Positions 32,534 through 43,210 of a DNA stretch of 64,000 nucleotides are shown in pieces (the first letter of the stretch is position 1; every line of letters begins with the position of its first letter). This DNA is from Cardamine occulta (lineage: Eukaryota > Streptophyta > Magnoliopsida > Brassicales > Brassicaceae), in contig CM051367.1 in assembly GCA_028015245.1 (NCBI GenBank), positions 654,347-718,346 of the forward strand, in the 5' to 3' direction. A program made the position numbers and the translations under genes. Under the pieces are notes generated by a model. It was not told where the DNA came from, made no database searches, and worked only from the letters and a program-made list of their open reading frames with translations.

Positions 32534-33367
32534 GTGTGTTCGCTTGACCTGTTACCAACTGCTCATCAAGCCTTCCTTGGAAAAATTGATGCTCAATGGA
32601 TTCCACAGAGTTATGAAGAAGCCAAAGCGAGTAACGAATGGCTGGGAGCAGTGGATAATGAGGTTGGGGCTATGGAAAGGAATCATACATGGGATGAAGC
32701 CGACCTACCTTTGGGAAAAAAGGCTGTTAGTTCACGGTGGCTTTTCACTATCAAGTATTTGAGCAATGGAGATGTTGAGAGGTACAAAGCAAGACTTGTT
32801 GCAAGAGGATTCACACAGACTTATGGAGATGATTACACAGAAACGTTTGCTCCAGTCGCCAAGCTGCATACAGTTAGAGTTGTTCTCTCATTGGCTACAA
32901 ATCTGGATTGGGAGTTATGGCAAATGGATGTGAAGAATGCGTTCTTGCAAGGAGAACTTGAAGAAGAAGTGTACATGACTCCACCACCAGGCCTTGAAGA
33001 CTCCATTGCTCCGGGAAAGGTTCTGCGGCTTAGAAAAGCCATCTATGGACTAAAGCAATCTCCAAGAGCTTGGTACCACAAACTGAGCTGTACTCTCGAA
33101 GCGAAAGGGTTCAAGAGATCTGAAGCTGATCACACATTATTCACAGTCCAAAGTCCACGAGGAATCGTTGTTGTATTGGTCTACGTGGATGACCTTATCA
33201 TTTCCGGCAATGATAAGGAAGGTATTCTCGAAACTAAAACCTATCTTAAAACTGTATTTGATATCAAAGATCTTGGAGAACTAAAATATTTCCTAGGGAT
33301 TGAAGTATGTAAGCTCTTGGGAGGGCTTATTTTTTATCACAAAGGAAATATACTCTTGACTTCTTGA
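32534..33367 (+). pseudogene. Copia B reverse transcriptase (open 277 codons)
   Basis: Motifs run in order: SSRWLFTIKY, YKARLVARGFTQTYGDDYTE, FAPVAKLHTVRVVLSLATN, QMDVKNAFLQGELEEEVYM, LRKAIYGLKQSPRAWYHKL, catalytic YVDDLIISGND, then DLGELKYFLGIEV. The catalytic Asp pair is present, so the RT core is intact. The frame ends at GNILLTS followed by a stop; shifting the frame gives the expected LNETGKIGAKPAKTPLADGY just after it, so a single small indel near 33345 is the cause. It has no independent start and would normally be translated as part of the polyprotein. Confidence 0.88.
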
Positions 33368-34171
33368 ATGAGACAGGTAAAATAGGAGCAAAGCCAGCCA
33401 AAACTCCTCTTGCAGATGGCTACAAGGTCAAGCGAAAGGGGAGAAAAAGGAAAGGAGCTCAAAGAAGAAGATCCATTAGACAAACCATATGCTGATCCTC
33501 TCCAATCTAGAAGACTAGTGGGTAAGCTTATCTATCGACTTTAACAAGACTGACTTATGTTTTCTGTGAATCGGGTGAGTCAATACATGCAAAACCCCAC
33601 GTATATACCATTGGAACATGGTGGAGAGGATACTCGGATATCTAAAAGGGAGTCCGGGACAAGGGATATGGATGGGAAAGAATGAGAATGCCGAGATTGT
33701 TGGTTATTGTGATGCAGACTTACGCTGGTGACCACGAATGATAGGAAGTCAACCACTTGGATATTGCACATTCATTGGAGGAATTTGGTGACATGGAAGT
33801 CTAAAGCGAAGGTAGTGTCATGTTCAAGTGCTGAATCCGAGTATAGAGCAATGAGGAAGCTCACGGAAGAACTCATTTGGCTTAAGGCACTACTCAGAGA
33901 TCTAGGCATTGAAACCACAAGACCCATCACCATGCATTGTGACAATTAAGCTGCTATACACATTGCCAGCAACTCTGTGTTTCACGAGAGGACCAAGCAC
34001 ATAGAAGTTGACTGCCACAAAGTTCGAGAGAAGATCAAAGAAGGAGTCACACTACCATCCTTTACAAGAAGTGAAGATCAACTACCAGACATCTTCACCA
34101 AAGCTGCGAGCCTTAAGGTTTCCACACACCTCTACACCAACCTAGGGCTGGTGGACCCAACCCCCCCTTGA
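33368..34171 (+). pseudogene. Copia B RT-RNase H connection and RNase H
   Basis: The connection (PAKTPLADGY, then GQGIWMGKNENAEIVGY-like) has several frame changes to about 33720. RNase H then reads NDRKSTT, LVTWKSK, CSSAESEYRAMRKL, MHCDN, AIHIASNSVFHERTKHIEVD and DIFTKAASLKV. The Gln codon after MHCDN is TAA (33947-33949), where Copia C has CAA, so one C-to-T change gives a stop. The catalytic acidic residues are otherwise visible. Confidence 0.82.
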
Positions 34172-34204
34172 TCTTATCCCTACTCATAGACGTTATGCTC
34201 TTTT

Positions 34205-34248
34205 CCTCATCATAGATTTTTTCCCAAGTGGTTTTTTCTATGATGAGG
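34205..34248 (+). other. Conserved hairpin (Copia B)
   Basis: A perfect 12-bp stem, CCTCATCATAGA (34205-34216) with TCTATGATGAGG (34237-34248), surrounds TTTTTTCCCAAGTGGTTTTT. GTTTTTACCGAGGTA follows. It matches 3918-3961 except in the loop. Confidence 0.78.
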
Positions 34249-34305
34249 TTTTTACCGAGGTAACGCCTATGTAGGTCCAAGCTTAGTCTTTGTTCACCGA
34301 TGGCT

Positions 34306-34320
34306 AAGCTTGAGGGGGAG
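34306..34320 (+). other. Polypurine tract of Copia B
   Basis: AAGCTTGAGGGGGAG abuts the 3' LTR and is identical to the tract of the non-autonomous element. Confidence 0.88.
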
Positions 34321-34716
34321 TATTGAGAAAAGGCATTCCGTGAAGATGGCCGGGTACTATTCATCTCGGGTACTATTCATCCCGAGACCCGAGATTACTA
34401 TTCATCCCGTGAATCTATTAAGAAAAGGCATTCTGTGTAGAAGATCGGGTACTATTCATCTCGGGTACTATTCATCCCGAGACCCCGAGATTACTATTCA
34501 TCCGTGCTGTAAGCTGCGGTTTCACTTTTGCTGCAGTTTTTTTTATCTAGGGCATCCTCCTTCTTCTATAAAAGGAGGAAACCCTTTTTCTCTTGTTATT
34601 TAACACAATATGGACGCCTCCTTAGGCTTATAAGAAGAAAATGGCTGTGGTTTTCATTCTCTCTAATTCATCTAATCTCTGTCCTAATTTTTCCATCTAA
34701 TCTCTTTAAAATCTCA
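34321..34716 (+). repeat. 3' LTR of Copia B
   Basis: The LTR is 396 bp, TATTGAG to ATCTCA, followed by target duplication ACTTA. The six TACTATTCATC units are better preserved here than in the 5' LTR. Confidence 0.92.
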
Positions 34717-34721
34717 ACTTA

Positions 34722-35081
34722 TTCCTTTGATCCCTTGGCACTAAGACAAAACAAACACTACCAAACACACGTAAGTGATTAATATTTGGTTTGGTTTTGT
34801 TTAATACCTCAAATGGTGATAAGTCATCTAAGACTTTTGTTGGAATTCTATTTATGAGGTAGCATGCGGTCATGACAGCATCTCCCCAAAATCTCCTTGG
34901 CATGTTTTTGTGGAACATCATTGATCTTGCTACTTCCATCAGATGCCTATTCTTCCTTTCGGCCACTCCATTTTGTTGTGGAGTATAAGGACAGCTCGTT
35001 TGGTGAAGGATGCCATGATTTGCCAAATGAGCCTTGAAAATAGTGGCTTGTGTATTCCCCTCCATTATCCGATCTTAGCAC
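34722..35081 (-). pseudogene. Copia integrase, central part (A)
   Basis: It reads leftwards from the second catalytic Asp (SDNG, broken by a frameshift near 35055) to FKAHLANHGI, HQTSCPYTPQQNGVAERKNR with the third catalytic residue, RRFWGDAVMTACYLINRIP and PFEVLNKTKPNINHL. Copia B interrupts it at ACTTA (34717-34721). Confidence 0.85.
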
Positions 35082-35795
35082 CTAAATTTTAGCATTGAAA
35101 TGATTAGTCACATATGTTTGAAAGTTGACAAATGCCTCAAATACTCTATCTTTAGAAGGTAACAATGTGACCCATGTATATTTTGATTTTTCATCTATGA
35201 ATGTCACAAAGTATTTTAGGTTATCTCTAGATAGGCAAGGTGAGGTCCAAACATCAGAGTGAACTAAATCAAAACAATTCTCATATATTGATAAGGAGTT
35301 TTGGAAAACACTTCTGCAATGTTTTCCCATAATACAAGACTCACACTTAGAATTATCAAATACTACATTGGGCATAATTAATTTTAAAGCTCTAGAATGA
35401 GGATGGCCTAATCTACCATGCCATAAATCATTTGAACTACTAGCTACATGACAGGAATTAATAAACGGCAAACTAGCAGAGTTGGAGCATCTAGAATGGT
35501 TCTTGAGATCTTCTAGAGTATACAACTCTCCCTTAGTGTTCTCCTTGCCTAAAACTTCACCAGTTTTAATATCCTGAAAATGAAAGCTGTTAGGTCCAAA
35601 TATAGCATAAGCATTGAGATCGGTGGTAGCTCTTTTTACCGAGATCAAATTATTGCTAAATGTAGGCATGTAAAAAGCACTAGATTCATTTCCAAAGAGG
35701 TTTAAATTTCCTACGCCTTTAATTGGCACTCTAACTCCATTAGCAACTTCAACATGACCAGAGGTGTTTTGAATATTATTTAGTAGATCAGAATC
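35082..35795 (-). pseudogene. Copia protease C-terminus, pre-integrase, integrase N-part (A)
   Basis: It contains VPIKGVGNLNLFGNESSAF, NLISVKRATTDLNAYAIFGP, then the HHCC zinc region DLWHGRLGHPHSRALKL..CESCIMGKHC, and integrase up to HSDVW and YVTNHFNAKI. The frame closes at a TAG where Copia C has AAG (Lys), a one-base nonsense change near 35084. Confidence 0.87.
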
Positions 35796-36857
35796 TTAAA
35801 TCATATGGTGAGAAGCTCCTGAATCTACTAAAATTGTTTTTGAATAGTTAGAGGCTAGAAAGGTGATACCAGACTCCTTGCAAATTTGCATGGTCTTGAT
35901 CATTGCCTCTAAGTCTGCTCTGCTCATGGTGATCATGCCATTGTTCTCTGAAGTAGAGGCTTGATTAGAATGGCCGTTTGGAGCACTTGGGTTCATACCG
36001 AGTGCTGTAGTTGGTTGAGTGGCTGGAGCATAATTTGAAGTGTTTGCTTCATTTGCTTGTTGCCTTGCTCTGAAGTTGGCTCTGAGATGAGGATGAAGGA
36101 TAAAGCACTCCTCCTTGGTGTGTCCTCTCCCTTGGTTGAATTTGCCAATGTTCTTGCAATGTTCACATTGCTTTGTTGTTCCTTTCTTGTTGGAACTGAA
36201 TGGAGGTTTGTAAAACCCTTTGTTTGCTGTTGGCAACTCTCCTTTGCTGAAGAGATATAAGGAGCCTTGCTCCTTTTGGATTTGAGAGCAGACATTCTCA
36301 AGGCTTGGTAGCTTCTCCTCCCTTAAAATGTACTTTATAAGGTCATTAAATTTCGGATGGAGAGATTGGAGAAGTCCAAATACTCGATCTTGCTCTTTTC
36401 TTTCCTCTACAATTTTGAGGTCTTTTGTGCTTGGCCTCAGCATATCCAGTTCAGCAAGTAATGATCTATATTTACCAAAGTGTTTGGTAAAATCTTGATC
36501 TTCTTGAGTGAGGTTGCTGAGATCTTTCTTCACTTTGAATACTCTTGAAAGATTGGTGATGTCTCCATATACCTTCTTTAGAGTTTCCCAAAGTTCTTGA
36601 GCTGTCTCGCAATATGAGTAAGATTCAAATATTGAATCACTCAAGGAGCTATGGATTATGCTGAGCACCATTATATCTTTTCGCAGCCACTTTTCCCGAG
36701 CTTCTTCATCTCCTACTTGAAGCTCTTTTCCTTTTGCTGGTTCAACCTGATTCCACAAGCCGCGTCCGTACAAGTTGGATTTTGTCGATCGTGACCATAG
36801 GAGATAGTTCTCTCCTCTTAGGGTGACTCTAATTGCGGTTGGTTTTGCCTCCTCCAT
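35796..36857 (-). pseudogene. Copia gag and protease N-part (A)
   Basis: I take the start at 36857 (MEEAKPTAIRVTLRGENYLL) because it matches the Copia gag start of B and C; an in-frame Met 17 codons upstream is not conserved. Gag core segments include ELWETLKKVYGDITNLSRVF, FTKHFGKYRSLLAELDMLRP and DRVFGLLQSLHPKFNDLIKY. A zinc-knuckle region starts CEHCKNIGK and ends HTKEECF, with a longer spacing than the standard knuckle. Protease ILVDSGASHHMI follows directly and the frame then ends in TAA, where Copia C has AAA. The gag part is fully open over about 340 codons. Confidence 0.88.
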
Positions 36858-37361
36858 GATAAAAAAAAATATGACTAACCGTTTGATACTCCACTGCCTC
36901 AACTTCACTAACTCGTCTAGGATGAATTAATTTCAATCTCAGAGTTGGGAAAATGTTCTTTGAGAAATCTCCAGAAATAAACCACTCTAACTTCACACAG
37001 CTCGTCTAGGATGAATATATATCAATCTCAGAGCTTTTGGAGGAAGTTAAAAGGATGTATTTCCAGGAAAACCAAAGAAATTTTCGGAGAAGACAGTGAA
37101 CAGTACCAAAAACGGACAGAAATTTGAATTTTTGAAAAAATTCTTTCGATTTGGAGCTCTGTAGAGCTTGTGAATGCTGCGGAAGCTTTGAATATAAAGG
37201 AGGAGATGATGTAAATGCAAAGGAGACAAAGAGGAGGGCTGAATCTTGAAGAACCAGTTTCTAAAATTTTCTTGGCTGTGACAATGTCAATTTTGAAAAA
37301 AAAAAAGAAACAGATGAAGAGAATGAGGAAATCAAAAACTTGATCTTGTTTATGGATCAAT
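36858..37361 (-). other. Copia A leader, no gene
   Basis: This is the untranslated leader between primer site and gag. It contains the same imperfect direct repeat as Copia C (plus-strand CGTCTAGGATGAAT..CAATCTCAGAG at about 36914 and 37005) and homopolymer tracts. Short frames are not credible. Confidence 0.6.
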
Positions 37362-37373
37362 GCTCTGATACCA
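37362..37373 (-). other. Primer binding site of Copia A, tRNA-Met
   Basis: Plus-strand GCTCTGATACCA is TGGTATCAGAGC on the coding strand, directly adjoining the 5' LTR. Confidence 0.9.
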
Positions 37374-37721
37374 TGTTAGAATTCAGAGTTTAACTTTGCT
37401 AGAAACAAGAATGAGAGTAGCTGAATGAATAATAATAAGATTGAGAATAGAGAGATTTGATTATCTCTTATGAGATTTTATTATCTCAATAGTTTTAAAG
37501 TGTTACAATGGATTACATATTTATAGAACTCTTAAACGCAAAAATAACTAGGTGTATCTTGTAGTTCAGAGTCTAATCTATTCGTTGGGAATAGTAATAG
37601 AGCCGTTGGAATTCAAAATAGAGCTGTTGGAGACGAAAATAATTTGGGGGTCAGTTCTGGCCTTCTCTTCTTGGGCCTCTCTTCTTTTATTCCTTGTTGG
37701 GTATTTGTTGCTTGATTAAAA
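37374..37721 (-). repeat. 5' LTR of Copia A
   Basis: The LTR is 348 bp. Plus-strand start is TGTTAGAATTC; the outer end reads GCTTGATTAAAA and is followed by target duplication TCCTC. It lacks the 41-bp end duplication of the 3' LTR. Confidence 0.87.
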
Positions 37722-40700
37722 TCCTCATATTCATCATTAGAAACTCTTATGAGATTCTAAGAACTAACCAAACTATGGTATAATCTATAATGCTTGTTTC
37801 TTACTTTGACTTGGATCTACACCTTGGTAGCATGCTTAATCACATCATCAAAAGTGCTAAAAGGTTGAATCAAAGCTTTTTATGAAGTTTCATCACTCAA
37901 ACCCAGTAGAAAGCAAACAATGGCTCTCGGTAATGGCTTTGGAAGATCTAAAAGATGTTGGGAGAGCTTAAACTCCTATGACTACACTTCAACACTTCTA
38001 TTCACTCTCATTTGTATCTTGAAGGGTCATAACTCTTTTTTTAGGTCCATCAGCTTGAAATGGTCAAATCCTTGTAAATAAAACTATTGATTCTTCATAT
38101 TCACATCAATAGGTGTTGTTTCAGCCTCCAGATGTGTCTTCTCGTTACAACTCCCAACAATTACCATTTGAAACTCCTATGAGATTCTAATGACTAACCA
38201 AAAGATGATATAAGTTATAATACTTGTTTCTTAGTTTGACTTGTCTCTACACCTTGGTAGCATGCTTAATTACGTTATCAAGAGTGCTAAAAGGCTGAAT
38301 CAAAGCCTTTTATGAAGTTTCATCACTCAAACCCAGTACAGAGCAAACAATGGCTTTCGATAGTGGCTCTTCAACATCTCAAAGCTGTTGGGAGAGATTC
38401 AACTCCTATGACTACACTTCAACAATTCTGTTCACTCTTATTTGTATCTTGAAGAGTCATAACTCTGTTTTAAGGTCTATCAGCTTGAAATGGCCAAATC
38501 CTTGTTAGTGAAACCATTGTTTCTTCATATTCACAACAATAGGTGTTGTTTAAGCATCCATATAAGTATTCTTGCTACCACTCCCCCTATTCATCATAAG
38601 AAATTCTTATGAGATTCTAAGAACTAACCAAACTATGGTATAATCTCTAATGCTTGTTTCTTACTTTGACTTGGATCTACACCTTGGTATCATGCTTAAT
38701 CACGTCATCAAAAGTGATAAAAGGCTGAATCAAAGCTTTTTATGAAGTTTCATTACTGAAACCCAGTAAAGAGCAAACAATGGCTCTCGGTAGTGGCTCT
38801 AGAACATCTCAAAGCTGTTGGGAGAGATTAAACTCCTATGACTAAACTTCAACACTTCTATTCACTCTCATTTGTATCTTGAAGGGTCATAACTCTTTTT
38901 TTAAGTCAATCAGCTTGAAATGGCCAAATCCTTGTAAATAAAACCATTGATTCTTCAAATTTACATCAGTAAGTGGTATTTCAGCCTCCAGATGTGTCCT
39001 CTTGTTACAACTCCCAACAATTACCATTTGAAACTCCTATGAGATTCTAATGACTAACCAAAAGATGATATAAGCTATAATACTTGTTTCTTAGTTTGAC
39101 TTGTCTCTACACCTTGGTAGCATGCTTAATCACGTTATCAAAAGTGCTAAAAGGCTGAATCAAAGCCTTTTACGAAGTTTCATCATTCAAACCCAGTACT
39201 GAGCAAACAATGGCTTTCGATAGTGGCTCTTCAACATCTCAAAGCTGTTGGGAGAGATTAAACTCCTATGACTACACTTCAACAATTCTGTTCACTCTTA
39301 TTTGTGTCTTTAAGAGTCATAACTCTATTTTAAGGTCTATCAGCTTGAAATGGCCAAATCCTTGTTTGTGAAACCATTGTTTCTTCATATTCACATCAAT
39401 AGGTGTTGTTTAAGCATCCATATAAGTATTCTTGCTACCACTCCCCGTATTCATCATTAGAAACTCTTATGTGAGCTAAGAACTAACAAAACTGTGGTAT
39501 AATCTCTAATGCTTGTTTCTTACTTTGACTTGGATCTACACCTTGGTAGCATGCTTAATCACGTCATCAAAAGTGATAAAAGGCTGAATCAAAGCTTTTT
39601 ATGAAGTTTCATTACGGAAACCCAGTAGAGAGCAAACAATGGCTCTCGGTAGTGGCTCTGGAACATCTCAAAGCTGTTGGGAGAGATTAAACTCCTATGA
39701 CTACACTTCAACACTTCTATTCACTCTCATTTGTATCTTGAAGGGTCATAACTCTTTTTTTAGGTCAATCAGCTTGAAATGGCCAAATCCTTGTAAATGA
39801 AACCATTGATTCTTCATATTTACATCAGTAGGTGGTATTTCAGCCTCCTGATGTGTCTTCTTGTTACAACTCCCAACAATTACCATTTGAAACTCCTATG
39901 AGATTCTAATGACTAACCAAAAGATGATATAAGCTATAATACTTGTTTCTTAGTTTGACTTGTCTCTACACCTTGGTAGCATGCTTAATCACGTTATCAA
40001 AAGTGCTAAAAGGCTGAATCAAAGCTTTTTACGAAGTTTCATCACTCAAACCCAGTACAGAGCAAACAATGGCTTTCGATAGTGGCTCTTCAACATCGCA
40101 AAGCTGTTGGGAGAGATTAAACTCCTATGACTACACTTCAACACTTTTGTTCACTCTCATTTGTATCTTGAAGAGTCATAACTCTGTTTTTAGCTCTATC
40201 AACTTGACATGGCCAAATCTTTGTTAGTGAAACCATTGATTCTTCATATTCACATCAATAGGTGTTGTTTAAGCATCCATATAAGTATTCTTGCTACCAC
40301 TCCTCATATTCATCATTAGAAACTCTTATGAGATTCTAAGAACTAACCAAACTATGGTATAATCTATAATGCTTGTTTCTTACTTTGACTTGGATCTACA
40401 CCTTGGTAGCATGCTTAATCACATCATCAAAAGTGCTAAAAGGTTGAATCAAAGCTTTTTATGAAGTTTCATCACTCAAACCCAGTAGAGAGGAAACAAT
40501 GGCTCTCGGTAGTTGCTTTGGAAGATCTCAAAGATGTTGGGAGCGCTTAAACTCCTATGACTACACTTCAACACTTCTATTCACTCTCATTTGTATCTTG
40601 AAGGGTCATAACTCTTTTTTTAGGTCCATCAGCTTGAAATGGTCAAATCCTTGTAAATGAAACCATTGATTCTTCATATTCACATCCATAGGTGTTGTTT

Positions 40701-42618
40701 CAGCCTCCAGATGTGTCTTCTTGTTACAACTCCCAGCAATTACCATTTGAAACTCCTATGAGATTCTATTGACTAACCAAAAGATGATATAAGTTATAAT
40801 ACTTGTTTCTTAGTTTGACTTGTCTCTACACCTTGGTAGCATGCTTAATCACGTTATCAAGAGTGCTAAAAGGCTGAATCAAAGCCTTTTATGAAGTTTC
40901 ATCACTCAAACCCAGTACAGAGCAAACAATGGCTTTCGATAGTGGCTCTTCAACATCTCAAAGCTGTTGGGAGAGATTCAACTCCTATGACTACACTTCA
41001 ACAATTCTGTTCACTCTTATTTGTATCTTGATGAGTTATAACTCTGTTTTAAGGTCTATCAGCTTGAAATGGCCAAATCCTTGTTAGTGAAACCATTGTT
41101 TCTTCATATTCACAACAATAAGTGTTGTTTAAGCATCCATATAAGTATTCTTGCTACCACTCCCCCTATTCATCATTAGAAACTCTTATGAGATTCTAAG
41201 AACTAACCAAACTATGGTATAATCTCTAATGCTTGTTTCTTACTTCGACTTGGATCTACACCTTGGTATCATGCTTAATCACGTCAACAAAAGTGATAAA
41301 AGGCTGAATCAAAACTTTTTATGAAGTTTCATTACTGAAACCCAGTAGAGAGCAAACAATGGCTCTCGGTAGTGGCTCTGGAACATCTCAAAGCTGTTGG
41401 GAGAGATTAAACTCCTATGACTACACTTCAACACTTCTATTCACTCTCATATGTATCTTGAAGGGTCATAACTCTTTTTTTAGGTCAATCAGCTTGAAAT
41501 GGCCAAATCCTTGTAAATGAAACCATTGATTCTTCATATTTACATCAGTAGGTGGTATTTCAGCCTCCAGATGTGTCTTCTTGTTACAACTCCCAACAAT
41601 TACCATTTGAAACTCCTATGAGATTCTAATGACTAACCAAAAGATGATATAAGCTATAATACTTGTTTCTTAGTTTGACTTGTCTCTACACCTTGGTAGC
41701 ATGCTTAATCACGTTATCAAAAGTGCTAAAAGGCTGAATCAAAGCCTTTTACGAAGTTTCATCACTCAAACCCAGTACTGAGCAAACAATGGCTTTCGAT
41801 AGTGGCTCTTCAACATCTCAAAGCTGTTGGGAGAGATTCAACTCCTATGACTACTCTTCAACAATTCTGTTCACTCTTATTTGTATCTTTAAGAGTCATA
41901 ACTCTATTTTAAGGTCTATCAGCTTGAAATGGCCAAATCCTTGTTAGTGAAACCATTGTTTCTTCATATTCACAACAATAGGTGTTGTTTAAGCATCCAT
42001 ATAAGTATTCTTGCTACCACTCCCCGTATTCATCATTAGAAACTCTTATGTGATTCTAAGAACTAACAAAACTATGGTATAATCTCTAATGCTTGTTTCT
42101 TACTTTGACTTGGATCTACACCTTGGTAGCATGCTTAATCACGTCATCAAAAGTGATAAAAAGCTGAATCAAAGCTTTTTATGAAGTTTCATTATGGAAA
42201 CCCAGTAGAGAGCAAACAATGGCTCTCGGTAGTGGCTCTGGAACATCTCAAAGCTGTTGGGAGAGATTAAACTCCTATGACTACACTTCAACACTTCTAT
42301 TCACTCTCATTTGTATCTTGAAGGGTCATAACTCTTTTTTTAGGTCAATCAGCTTGAAATGGCCAAATCCTTGTAAATGAAACCATTGATTCTTCATATT
42401 TACATCTGTAGGTGGTATTTCAGCCTCCTGATGTGTCTTCTTGTTACAACTCCCAACAATTACCATTGGAAACTCCTATGAGATTCTAATGACTAACCAA
42501 AAGATGATATAAGCTATAATTCTTGTTTCTTAGTTTGACTTGTCTCTACACCTTGGTAGCATGCTTAATCACGTTATCAAAAGTGCTAAAAGGCTGAATC
42601 AAAGCTTTTTACGAAGTT
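37722..42618. repeat. Satellite block 5
   Basis: Regular ~430-bp monomers in the same orientation, alternating types. It contains no truncated monomers comparable to blocks 1-4 and has fewer deviations. It ends at target site AAGTT (42614-42618) of the Gypsy element and continues in phase after 49017. No gene is seen. Confidence 0.94.
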
Positions 42619-42921
42619 TGATGCGATCCTCCCAAGGATTCGACACTTTCGAGTTGTGGAAATAGATAGATGGATAGATGATGGATCGGATGGTCACACA
42701 AGAGTTGCGGAAGGCTCTTGATACACCTCAATGCCTCCTAGGATATGACACACCTAGACAAGACAAGGTTTGATTCCCCGGATATGACACACCGAGACGA
42801 ATCAGAATGATTGTTGGATATTACTTACCAAGCAATCGAAAGTTCTAAAAGAACTAAAGAGATTCACTCTAAAATATGTTGAAAAGAAATTTGATTGATT
42901 ATTTGTGATAGTCTAGGCGTG

Positions 42922-42929
42922 CTTATATA
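42922..42929 (-). promoter_or_regulatory. TATA box in Gypsy LTR
   Basis: TATATAAG on the minus strand (GTGCTATATAAGCACG, itself a palindrome-like context). The functional copy would be the one in the 5' LTR at 48512-48519. Confidence 0.5.
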
Positions 42930-43141
42930 GCACAAGGAAGTAGAAAATATCTAAACACACTTAAATGCTGAAAATAAACTAAAATTACTAAAAATACTAA
43001 AAATGCTTGAAAATATCTCTTCCTTCTTCAGCTTCCACTAAATTAAGTCTTTATTTGGGCCAAGAGAACTTTTGTGGACTTTGGATAGGTTCTCTCATGG
43101 ACTTGATGAATAAGTGATCCAATTTGCCTCATTAAAACCTT

Positions 43142-43175
43142 CCTTTGGAAAAACCCATTGGGAAAAACCCAAAGG
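43142..43175 (-). other. Conserved hairpin in Gypsy 3' LTR
   Basis: A 7-bp stem, CCTTTGG (43142-43148) with CCAAAGG (43169-43175), surrounds a loop reading TTTTTCCCAATGGGTTTTT on the minus strand. GGTTTTAATGAGGCA follows on the minus strand. Confidence 0.72.
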
Positions 43176-43210
43176 CTAGGAAAAAGAGTACAAATGGATC
43201 ACCCTCTTTA

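Larger units (their letters stand above)
29094..34716 (+). mobile_element. Copia retrotransposon B, complete structure, nested in Copia A
   Basis: The element is 5623 bp, with LTRs at 29094-29486 and 34321-34716, a perfect target duplication ACTTA (29089-29093, 34717-34721), a primer site and a polypurine tract. Gag, protease, integrase, reverse transcriptase and RNase H follow in Copia order. The two LTRs differ by about eight substitutions and three one-base indels (my count), so it is fairly young. It is not autonomous as read: a frameshift ends integrase at 31790, another ends reverse transcriptase at 33367, and RNase H has a stop. It differs in family from Copia A/C but shares ends and leader with the non-autonomous element at 267-4386. 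Confidence 0.93.
26265..37721 (-). mobile_element. Copia retrotransposon A, minus strand, split by nested Copia B
   Basis: The element inserted into the satellite with target duplication TCCTC (26260-26264 and 37722-37726). Left end is the 3' LTR, right end the 5' LTR plus primer site. The coding region runs right to left as gag, protease, integrase, reverse transcriptase, RNase H, interrupted by Copia B at 29094-34716 inside integrase. It is the same family as Copia C but better preserved. Nonsense and frameshift changes in protease, integrase and the RT-RNase H region show it is dead. Confidence 0.9.
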
